This document shows positions 57,761-64,000 of a DNA stretch of 64,000 bases, one piece after another. The stretch covers positions 1,981,001 through 2,045,000 of the forward strand of contig CAMRHE010000134.1 of the NCBI GenBank assembly GCA_947044405.1. Direction: 5' to 3'. Numbering within the stretch: position 1 is the first letter of the stretch; each line of letters begins with the position of its first letter. Position numbers and translations under genes: made by a program. Below the pieces are notes generated by a model. It made no database searches. It saw only the letters and a program-made list of their open reading frames with translations, and was not told the DNA's origin. The DNA comes from Leptodactylus fallax (taxonomy: Eukaryota; Chordata; Amphibia; Anura; Leptodactylidae).

Positions 57761-60469
57761 GAAGTAAGCATGTCAAGTCATGCTAACTGATTTTACATTT
57801 TGCACTTTTGACTGAACTTACTCCAAAAAAAAAAAAAAAAAAATTATATATATTAAATGTAATATAATATTGGCCGCTACCTGTTGGAATAATTCAAATA
57901 GGTAGTTTATGCCAGGTTGCCTCATGGCAGGTGTGGCCCTGGGTGTTCATTCTGAACAGTTGTCAGCCCAAGAGCTATTGGAAGTGTATGGCCGCCCCAT
58001 ATGTTATTGGGGGCTTCAGCAGTCAACTTCCACTGACCAATAAGTGACAGAATATCCCAGCACAGTGAGAAAAGCTCTTTAATGTTATAAAACTTAAAGC
58101 GATCTTATACAGCATTAATACTACTAGAGCTGTACCAGTGCAGAGTTTCTCCAGTTTAAACCACAAAAAGTTTTTTTTTTTTTTTAAATTTAAATACCTG
58201 ATCGTTGAGGCCTAACCACTGAAACCCCCACTAATCCCAAGAATGTTCACCCTCCCCCCTACTGTACATTCAGCCTCACCGCAGCCAGGCCGATTGTAAG
58301 CTTGTTAGGCTAGATTCACACCTGCGCCTGCTCTCCGCCTGGGGATTCCTTTTCTCTCCGCATTTTTCGCTCTTTTCAGGTGAAAACCCAACGGACCCCA
58401 TTATAGTCTATGGGCTCCACAGGTTTCCATGAGTAACCGCTCTTTTAAGTGCATTAGGTTTCCATTCGGGGGGGGGGGCCCTCTGGCGCATCCATTGAAG
58501 TGAATGGGAGCGCCGTAGACCAAGTGACACTCCCACATTCATTGTGGCTGTTGTCAGGCTGAATACACAGCAAGGAGGATATACGGAAGTCAAAGTCAGA
58601 AGCCCCCTTCATAATCAGGTATTTATAAATACTTTTTGTGGTATAACCCCTTTAAGGAGTCACCGTACAAGAATGAACTTTTTGCTCAGAGTAGTTGCCT
58701 GTAGTGTAAAATACAACATGTTTAGTATAAACTGATCTTGTGACCCTTACCATGACAGTCACTGATGTGAATATCATAAATATGGGAATGCGTCTTCAGA
58801 GTGAAAATGAGTCCTATGACATAGGCAGCAGGCAGAAGAATGGACACAGTGTATACTAAAGGCCTAAGCAAGAGAATAATCACACAGGTTTACTGGTGAA
58901 ATGTAATATCTCAATACAATGACATTTTGTGTATTACTTTTTACTATTGGTACTTTTACTAACTATAAATATTCACTGAACTTAACTGGAGCCTTCATAC
59001 ACTTTGTGGGCTGGACCTCCTAGACATGAATGCGGAACACAATGGCTTATGAAGTTACTTAGATGGAAAACAGCACTGGTGGGGAAAATCATATTTGATG
59101 TGTAGCTAAATAGAGACAGGAAAAAAGCATATGGACACATGGGTAGGGCAGAAAGAAAGTCATCTGCTGGTACCTACTACATTATGTGTATTGCAAAGTG
59201 TACAATTTAAAACTATTCAATTTTCCATGATATTACGCATAAGCTTCTGTTTTTTGCAGAAATGAGATTCCAAATAAGACAGCTCAGATTTAACTCTGAA
59301 ACACCCTTGTAATATGTGTAGAGGAAATATGATCTAGGTTAAATTATTTAGTAGTTTAAATTTAGTAAAACACTTAAAGGGGGTCTGTCAGCAGGAAAAT
59401 TGGTATCGGACTAATGACAGTACCTCGTAGGGCTGCTTCTACGCTTTCCAAAGATGCCTTATTTTATTCTGCATTGCAGCTCCATTTTCATGAAAATCAG
59501 TGTTTTATTCTGATGCAAATTAGCTGAAATGGACTTTAGGGGCATTTCTTCTCCTGCTGGGGGCTTCACTTTCTGCTTTAGATAACCACCCTTAGCTGCC
59601 ACCTAGCCCCCCTACCTGCTTGAACGACATCTCCCACTTTTTGTCTGCAGTTAGGAGCAGTTATATAGAGCGGAGAGTGAAGACCCAAGCAAGAGAAAAA
59701 ACACCCCTAAAACAGTTTTCAGATCATTTGAATCAGAATGAGCTACTGATTTTAAAAGGGGTTGTCCAGGATAAATAGATAATTTCTAATCTAAGCTAAA
59801 CCCCTTTAATGAAAAGCTGACATGGAGAATATGGAGCTGACATGCAGAATAAAGTAAGAAATTTTTGAAAGTGTAGAAGCGACCTTACAAAGGTACTATC
59901 ACACTGGCATCTTGGCTTCAACAATGGAGGTTAGAGATGTTTATTATACAGCATGCTAAATCATCTTGTGAACAGAATCTTAGGATATATTCACACGTGA
60001 CATTTCTGGCAAACTAGTAACATTAGAGCTTATATTCCCTTAATATTCAGAGGTTTAGTATTGTAACCAACCGACAGTTTAAATAACACCACAGTGCTTT
60101 GTGCCCCTCTGATTTCTGCAGAGAATGCAGGGATATATGTACTAATAAGTGAGCAGAATTGTCAATACAGCTCTGGATGACAATTTGCTAAAATTTAATA
60201 CAGACTAACTTGTCAGCAAAATAAAAAAAAACGGCTTCAATAAAAAAAAAAAAAAAAAAAAAAAAAAGCTATATTTGAGACTGAAAAATAAAGCTCGTCA
60301 TCACTGCACATTAAAACAATAAAAAGGGACAAGAATGAGATCTTTAAACTCTAAACAAAAACGCATACACGTTCTTAATGACATAGCAACAAACCTCAAT
60401 GCCAAGCTTTCACATAAGAACAAGTACTTACTTAATGTCATTATAGAAGACTGTGCTGTTCTGTCCCAT
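44251..60469 (-). CDS. Vertebrate CAX-type cation/H+ exchanger: seven C-terminal exons (N-terminus outside window)
   Basis: Minus-strand exons 60432-60469, 58751-58863, 57231-57379, 55804-55898, 53458-53536, 52537-52645 and 44251-44324 join in phase to 218 residues and a stop. Recognisable CAX blocks: [60 protein letters not shown], then [20 protein letters not shown] (acidic alpha-repeat motif of the exchanger superfamily), [47 protein letters not shown] and a final TM with [15 protein letters not shown]. The family exchanges Ca2+ (or other cations) for protons across endomembranes. CAX genes are known in fish and amphibians and absent from placental mammals. The N-terminal part would lie right of 60469 or beyond the window. 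The name is by family; no official symbol is asserted. Confidence 0.92.
44544..44925. mobile_element. Palindromic MITE in last CAX intron
   Basis: tgcctcccaactctcccatt and ctgctactgacttccattg blocks appear inverted at 44580-44640 and 44815-44880. The right end (cagtgtgaacatagc) is typical of a dispersed MITE. Confidence 0.7.
44959..46001. mobile_element. TA-flanked non-autonomous DNA element (CCGTATTTTTAGGAC ends)
   Basis: Left end ccgtatttttaggactataa, right end ttatagtccgaaaaatacgg, inverted, TA on both sides (44957-44958, 46002-46003). The interior is CG-rich on the left (45050-45380). To the right is a stretch that resembles, inverted, part of the TTAA MITE at 29170-29460. The TA target fits Tc1/mariner. 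Confidence 0.82.
46055..46670. mobile_element. Palindromic MITE, TAGGGCCC ends
   Basis: Starts gttagggcccaatgttgcg and ends agcagggccccggcctaa. Inner GC-rich words such as gctgcg/cgcagc and gcgctgcggg/cccgcaacgc mirror each other. Confidence 0.65.
47790..49290. repeat. Minisatellite, gagcattatactgggg units, with an inverted block
   Basis: Irregular units of about 55-60 bp (ccactgtggagcattatact, ggagcatattatactgtgtg). 47790-47995 reads in one sense, about 47996-48225 in the opposite sense (cagtataatgctccac), and 48226-49290 in the first sense again. The long open frames here on both strands are by-products of the repeat. Confidence 0.92.
49610..49972. repeat. Short-unit minisatellite (ggggactattatttataa)
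   Basis: Degenerate units of about 17-25 bp, broken by the foldback element and continuing at 50399-50500. Confidence 0.85.
49976..50395. mobile_element. Foldback MITE, nearly perfect 420-bp palindrome
   Basis: Arms of about 200 bp are near-identical inverted copies: gggtgggttcacacctgcgc at the left, gcgcaggtgtgaacccaccc at the right, centre near 50187. Flanked by TAA at 49973-49975 and 50396-50398, the PIF/Harbinger-type TWA target. Related ends occur at 18496, 56361 and 58308. Confidence 0.92.
50512..50663 (+). mobile_element. L2 3' tail fragment
   Basis: Nearly identical to the reverse complement of 32200-32330: atcaatgtaatgcctcttac, ggaacattcctgta, ctgaatttccccattgtggg, then (ATT)n. Extremely 5'-truncated insertion of the same LINE family in the hAT-like element. 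Confidence 0.88.
51008..52261 (-). pseudogene. L1 ORF2 C-terminal region
   Basis: Frame 51008-51802 (264 codons) and 51863-52261 in another frame, separated by a frameshift. Motifs: [54 protein letters not shown] and [18 protein letters not shown], the Cys/His motif near the end of L1 ORF2. The first, second and third Cys and the His are in place. The RT domain itself is not present (5' truncation). Confidence 0.87.
52537..52645 (-). CDS. CAX exon ([18 protein letters not shown])
   Basis: Acceptor tctacccag, donor gtaagt on the minus strand. Phase 0 start, one base left at the end. Encodes a transmembrane segment ending [13 protein letters not shown]. Confidence 0.93.
52797..53180. mobile_element. 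Palindromic MITE in CAX intron
   Basis: aaaggaatgtatggccccaaaa and ttttggggccagaagattcctt mirror each other; so do gatcagctgtttcggcaa and gctgaaacaactgatc, and agtggatgggg and cccgtccacag. Confidence 0.82.
53458..53536 (-). CDS. CAX exon ([22 protein letters not shown])
   Basis: Acceptor attttccag, donor gtaagt. One base completes the split Ser codon with AG of the previous exon. The block is one of the most conserved of the family. Confidence 0.93.
53740..54260. mobile_element. Degenerate hAT-like MITE with the shared module
   Basis: Units of 'ccacacagtatattgc', then 'attatattctggggtcttctcagacccta' at about 53918-53946, then cgtcatgtgcccc, gaggcctgtgattgc and its inverse caatcacaggcttca, then ctcacctcccctgg. 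The termini were not located. Confidence 0.5.
54525..55721 (+). mobile_element. Tc1/mariner element, 5' truncated
   Basis: Contains a broken transposase and a right end gaatacttttgcaaggctgtg. The left terminal repeat is missing. It is in a CAX intron, opposite to the gene. Distinct from the other three Tc1 families here. Confidence 0.85.
54544..55505 (+). pseudogene. Tc1 transposase, frameshifted
   Basis: [54 protein letters not shown] (linker), then in other frames [13 protein letters not shown] (first Asp), [29 protein letters not shown] (second Asp) and VLEWPRHKS. The third catalytic block is broken. Several frameshifts. Confidence 0.9.
55719..55768. repeat. (GT)n microsatellite
   Basis: About 50 bp of uninterrupted GT starting within the last bases of the Tc1 right end; it ends 36 bp from the CAX exon at 55804. 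Confidence 0.95.
55804..55898 (-). CDS. CAX exon with PELPELVNG exchanger motif
   Basis: Acceptor ttttttgtcag, donor AG|gttggt (weak after GT). Phase 0 start [21 protein letters not shown]. Two acidic residues around the PELPE sequence are candidates for ion coordination, as in the CAX alpha repeats. The alternative donor 4 bp downstream would break the frame into IEIGSS; the chosen one keeps the family sequence LSLSIEIG. Confidence 0.9.
56147..56294 (+). mobile_element. LINE 3' tail (L2-type) fragment
   Basis: Contains gtgagccctatgtgggaca, gtaaagcgctgcgtaatatg and gcgctgtataagtaagc followed by aataaataaata, a common 3' end of amphibian L2-type LINEs. No coding part. Confidence 0.6.
56361..56627. 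mobile_element. MITE, GGCTAGGTTC ends
   Basis: Starts ggctaggttcacacctgc, ends gcaggtgtgaagctagcc; flanked by TAA and TAG. Inner block cgtttttt...aagcgg mirrored. Same family as the partial copies at 18496 and 58308. Confidence 0.78.
56739..57166. mobile_element. Palindromic MITE in CAX intron
   Basis: tttgagttttaaagattctc and gagaaaatctttaaaactca, and cttagtggtgacagtctgt and agactgtcaccactaag are inverted. An (AAT)n run is at 56979-57011. It ends 65 bp from the exon at 57231. Confidence 0.82.
57231..57379 (-). CDS. CAX exon ([18 protein letters not shown])
   Basis: Acceptor acttcctag, donor gtaagc. It starts with the last two bases of Val; His-rich loop [13 protein letters not shown], then a TM segment ([18 protein letters not shown]) and [15 protein letters not shown], where EHI corresponds to the EH of the CAX first repeat. 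Ends in phase 0. Confidence 0.94.
57642..57762. repeat. (TA)n/(CA)n compound microsatellite
   Basis: Alternating blocks of TA and CA over about 120 bp. The histidine/tyrosine-rich frame over it is not a gene. Confidence 0.95.
58308..58525. repeat. Partial GGCTAG-end MITE
   Basis: ggctagattcacacctgcg and 'accccattatagtctatggg' match the family at 56361; the right end is missing. Confidence 0.6.
58751..58863 (-). CDS. CAX exon ([19 protein letters not shown])
   Basis: Acceptor ctcttgcttag, donor gtaagg. One base completes Lys; TM segment followed by [17 protein letters not shown], a family signature. Ends with one base of the next codon. Confidence 0.95.
59376..59915. mobile_element. Probable palindromic MITE in CAX intron
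   Basis: Left part aaagggggtctgtcagcagg and inner blocks (ttattctgcat, ttttaggggtgtttt-type words) have approximate inverses at 59690-59900 (atgcagaataaa). The right terminus is not sharp. Confidence 0.5.
60432..60469 (-). CDS. CAX 38-bp exon ([12 protein letters not shown])
   Basis: Acceptor cattgtag, donor gtaagt on the minus strand. It reads [12 protein letters not shown] plus two bases of Lys, and joins the next exon as K-PLVYTV. The ATG directly after the acceptor is an internal Met; the family has a long N-terminal region. Confidence 0.8.
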
Positions 60470-60502
60470 CTACAATGAGAGAATTCTGAGTAATGCTAGT
60501 TC

Positions 60503-62337
60503 AATTACAATTTTATTTATTTATTTATATAGCACCATTAATTCCATAGTGCTTTACATTTGAGGGTTTACATACAATACACAAAATATACAAAACAAAT
60601 ACAATATTAAACAGTGGAGAACTGGCACAGTGGGACAGAGGGCCCTGCCTGTAAGGGCTTGCAATCTATGAGGAAAGAGGGATATAGTCAGAAGGTGAGG
60701 GGAGAGGCTGTACAGATGGTGGTGTGGTGGCTGCAGTGTTATTGGAGGTTGTAAGCCTTCCTGAATAGGTGAGTTTTCAGGGTCTTCTTGAAGCTTGTGA
60801 TTGTGGGGGACAGTCTTATGTGTCGTGGTAGTGAGTTCCAGAGTATGGGTGGATGCACGGGAGAAATCTTGGAGACTGTTGTGTGAAGAACAGATAAGAG
60901 CAAAGCGGAGTAGGAGGTCTTTGGAGGTTACGTGTGGGCAGGTAGTGGGAGATTAGGTCAGAGATATATAGAGGGAATAGGTTGTGGATGGCTTTGTATG
61001 TAAGCGTTAACATTTTAAACTATTCGCTGGGCAATGGGTAACCAGTGAAGGGATTGGCAGAGGGGAGTGGCTGATGATCGGGGGGGGTGTATTAAGGGAG
61101 TAGCACAGTTTAAGGTGGACTGGAGGGGGGCCAGAGCATTCGCTGGGAGGCCATGGAGAAGGGTGTTACAGTAGTTTAAGCGGGAGATTATGAGGGCATG
61201 GACTAGCATTTTTGTAGTTTCAGGGGTGAGGAAGGAGAGGATTCAATGGATGTTTGAGTTGGAGGTGGCAAGAGGTGTTGAGGGTTTGGATATGTGGCTT
61301 GAAGGATAGGTCAAAGTCCAAGGTTATCCCAAGACAGCGGACCCGTGGGACTGGGGTAAGTGTTGTTCCATTAACTTTGATAGATGGGTCAGATGAAGTT
61401 TTCTCCATGTTTGAGTTTGAGAAAGCAGAAGGAGAGAAAGGAGGCTACGGCTACTAGATACCCTAGAACTTTTGACAACAGAGAGGTAATGTTTGGTCCA
61501 GAGAGATATATTTAAGTATCACCAGAGTTGACCAAGGCCGAGGGTGTAGATGGAGAACAGGAGGGGTCCTAGGATGGAGCCTTGGGGGACACCTACAGAA
61601 AGAGGACGTGGCAAGGAGGTGGTGTGCGAGTGGAAGACGCTGAATGTGCGGTTGGTGAGGTATGAGGAGATCCAGGAAAGGGCCAAGTCTGTGATGCAAA
61701 GGGATTAGTGAGTTTGTAACAAGAGGGAATGGTTGATTGTGTCAAAGGCGGAGGAGAGGTTAAGGAGGAGGAGGACAGAGTAGTGCTGCTCGGCTTTGGC
61801 AGTTAGAAGGTCGTTAGTGACTTTGGTAAGTTCAGTCTCTGTGGAGTGATGGGGTCTGAAGACTAATTGTAGTCTGTCAAAGAGCACGTTGGACGAGAGA
61901 TAGGATAATTCGGAGTGGACGTGTCGTTCAAGCAATTTTGAGGCATACGGGAGCATTGAGATGGGGCGATAGTTGGCTGGAGAAGATGGGTTGAGGGAGG
62001 GTTTCTTAAGTATAGGTGTGACGGTAGCGTGTTTGAAGGTGGAAGGAAAGGATCCTCTGGTTAGAGGTAGGTTGAAAAGATGGGTTAGGGCAGGAGTAAA
62101 GACTTCATTGAGGTTGGGGATGAGATGTGACTGGATCGGGTCAAACGCACAGGAGGGGAGGTGGGATTTTGAAATTATGGTGGAGAGTTTTTCCATCGGT
62201 GACGGTGGGGAAACAGGTTAAAGATGAAGAGCACCGAACATTTGGGGTGAAGTAGTTGTTGGGGGCGTAGGGCGAGACTGTCTCTGATGGTGTCAATTTT
62301 GTTTTTGAAATAAGAGGCAAAGTCGTCAGTGGAAATA
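60503..62337 (-). mobile_element. L2-type LINE 3' half
   Basis: Minus strand, 5' truncated near 62337. The pieces, each in a different frame, are: NYRPISMLPYASKLLERHV, HHSTETELTKVTNDLL and LLLLNLSSAFDTINHS at 61705-62196 (RT motif A Asp is replaced: LNLSS instead of LDLSA), GITLDFDLSFKPHI at about 61300, SRLNYCNTLLHGLP at about 61170 and LLTYKAIHNLFPLYISDLI-like at about 61000. The 3' end is rich in ATTT repeats (60509-60530). Dead. Confidence 0.82.
61705..62196 (-). pseudogene. L2 RT fragment
   Basis: RT fingers and palm of an L2-type ORF2; it ends at a stop after HSLLLQTH, and the YADD segment is in a shifted frame downstream. Catalytic motif A reads LNLSSAFD, so one expected Asp is Asn. 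Confidence 0.78.
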
Positions 62338-62569
62338 TAACACTCATGCCTTTAAAAGGGGATTCCCATCTCATTGTTTATGTCTTATCACACTCTTTTT
62401 GTGCCCAAAGAATAATGAGCTAAATACTTTGTTCAGGCAATTTTGCCTACTCCTTCAGGGCTCTGTCCTAAGTCATTTTCATTTTTTATAGCTCATTGTC
62501 AAATGTTACAACTGCAATACAACAGTGGTGGTCATACTTGCACAGTATCCTCAGTTTACTTCCTTACAG

Positions 62570-63010
62570 CAGTAGTTCTCCACCTGCGATACACGTACAC
62601 CTGGGGGTATGCCCTGCAGTGAGAGCCCTTCCAAATTATGGTAGTTCATGGGTTACTCGCCTCACCTGGAATCTGGTGCAGGTTCCTGTGACTCCTCAGG
62701 CCTCTCCCAGCCTCCCAAATGACGTCAGAAATGACTGAGGCCTGTGATAGACCCACCTGACCACTGAGGCAGTCTCTGGTGTCATGGCATATAGACGCAA
62801 TCGCCATAACGCTACATGACAGATGAGGCTCAATCACAGGCCTCATTGGTTCTTGACATCTTTAGGGAGGCTGGAGTCATGGGGGATTTGCGGTGGATCC
62901 CAAGGGTGGTGAGTAACACTTTGTTATGTTTACTCCCTTCCCTGTGGCCTACACTATACTCTGGGGTCTGAAGAGACTTGACTGTAGAATAGTAGTTCAT
63001 AGGTAGCAAA
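62570..63010. mobile_element. hAT-like element left end with shared module
   Basis: Begins cagtagttctccacctgcg and tacacctgggggtatgcc, the end of a hAT-like family different from the others here. The interior has gaggcctgtgatag/caatcacaggcct, gttactcgcctcacc and 'actatactctggggtctgaa' at about 62950. The right end is not located. Confidence 0.6.
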
Positions 63011-63507
63011 CCCCAAAAATTTCAGGTTTGGCTGAATCCAAAAACGTTGGAATATTCATAATGGGAACCAGCTCAGGTCATCCCTATGTATGTGCGATTT
63101 TTATAAAAAATTTTTCATTTTATTAGTAGGGATCACTCTAGGGCTCCAAACAAAGCCTTATTAAAAGGGAGTCTATCATTGCCCGTTCCTATTTTTAAAT
63201 AATTCTTAATGTAGCCTTTAGAAAGGCTATTCTAGGCATACATCTGGTTTTCTGATTGTTCTGCCTTCATAGGCAAATTTGTTATATTATGTCGTAACAG
63301 CACATCTGCTGGTCATTTACTGTATCCTCTTTTCTAGCTCTAACCCTATGCATTATGGGTAGTTCCCAGTTTTCTACTTCCTTCCTGTGCAGTGAGCAGC
63401 AGACATTTTTACATGCTATCCCAGTGTGAGGAGGTCACACTCTATGCCATTTTTGTACCTTGTGTTCACTATCTCAAGCCTGTTTCAAGCCTAGTCGGTA
63501 AGAGTGT
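63011..63507. other. Flank with a MITE fragment
   Basis: 63162-63300 begins aaaagggagtctatcattgc, resembling the left end of the MITE at 6461. Otherwise non-coding. Confidence 0.4.
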
Positions 63508-63509
63508 TA

Positions 63510-64000
63510 CAGTGCTGGCCAAATGTATTGGCACCCCTGCAATTCTGTCACATAATACTCAATTTCTTCCAGAAAATGATTGCAATCACAAATGCTTTGG
63601 TAATAATATCTTCATTTATTTTGCTTGCAATGAAAAAACACAAAAGAGAATGAAAAAAAAAAGTCAAATCATTGATCATTTTACACAAAAGTCCAAAAAT
63701 GGGCCGGACAAAAGTACTGGCACCCTCAGCCTAATACTTAGTAGCACAACCTTTAGACAAAATATCTGCGGACAACCGCTTCCGGTAACCATCAATGAGT
63801 TTCTTACAATGCTCTGCTGGAATTTTAGACCATTCTTCTTTGGCAAATTTCTCCAGGTCCCTGAGATTTGAAGGGTGCCTTCTCCAAACTGCCATTTTGA
63901 GATCTCTCCACAGTTGTTCTATGGGATTCAGGTCTGGACTCATTGCTGGCCACTTTAGAAGTCTCCAGTGCTTTCTCTCAAACCATTTTCTAGTGCTTTT
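63510..64000 (-). mobile_element. Tc1/mariner element, runs off the window
   Basis: Terminus cagtgctggccaaatgtatt after TA at 63508-63509. The transposase C-terminus is on the minus strand (63731-63943): [19 protein letters not shown] with the catalytic Glu, KFAKEEWSKIP, and a terminal GCATKY. The visible frame is open; the remainder lies beyond 64000. Confidence 0.92.

Noticed and set aside
57599..57790. Frame with His-Thr and Ile-Tyr runs
   Set aside because: It is translated CA/TA microsatellite.
60432..60469. ATG at 60469 as translation start of the CAX gene
   Set aside because: It directly follows a splice acceptor, and CAX proteins have a long region before this point; it is an internal Met.
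1..64000. tRNA, rRNA, snRNA genes and LTR retroviruses
   Set aside because: I found no cloverleaf-like gene, rRNA segment, direct LTR pair or gag-pol-env order. The only tyrosine-recombinase retroelement is DIRS-like.

Overview
The window is nuclear DNA of a vertebrate, most likely an anuran amphibian. The evidence is split coding exons with canonical GT/AG boundaries plus a dense, mixed transposon load: Tc1/mariner, DIRS, Penelope-like, L1, L2, CR1, hAT-like, piggyBac-like and many palindromic MITEs. No prokaryotic gene, rRNA, tRNA or CRISPR array is visible. 'Frog' is an inference from repeat composition and from the presence of a CAX-type exchanger gene. Two host genes lie tail to tail.

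Left gene (+ strand): the last six coding exons of KLHDC10, a kelch-repeat substrate receptor of CUL2 ubiquitin ligases (4288 to stop at 14118; 232 residues). Its introns carry an hAT-like MITE, a repeat of unknown class, palindromic MITEs and a Penelope-like element (11689-13597, 15-bp target duplication) that encodes part of an RT plus a GIY-YIG endonuclease. A truncated L1 lies upstream of the first visible exon. The 3' UTR probably runs several kb past 14118.

Right gene (- strand): the C-terminal seven exons of a vertebrate cation/H+ exchanger (CAX family), 60469 down to the stop at 44251, 218 residues with all splice phases consistent. The last coding exon is 74 bp and lies 8.2 kb from its neighbour. 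That intron holds an L1 with an 18-bp target duplication, itself split by a 3.56-kb hAT-like element full of minisatellite, which in turn holds a near-perfect 420-bp foldback MITE.

In between, 20751-37256 is a single Tc1 element blown up from about 1.6 kb to 16.5 kb by nested insertions. One is a TTAA-flanked MITE that contains a DIRS retrotransposon and a second Tc1 with an intact transposase frame. The other is a hammerhead-bearing inverted-repeat (Penelope-like) element that contains an L2 LINE, which contains a CR1 LINE. To its right are a TTAA MITE, a decayed piggyBac transposase and two hAT-like elements. The far right has an L2 3' half and the end of another Tc1.

No new gene system is evident. 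The observations most worth checking are the hammerhead-like cores in two unrelated inverted-repeat retroelements, the same internal sequence module shared by MITEs with different termini, the intact transposase, and the datable nesting order.
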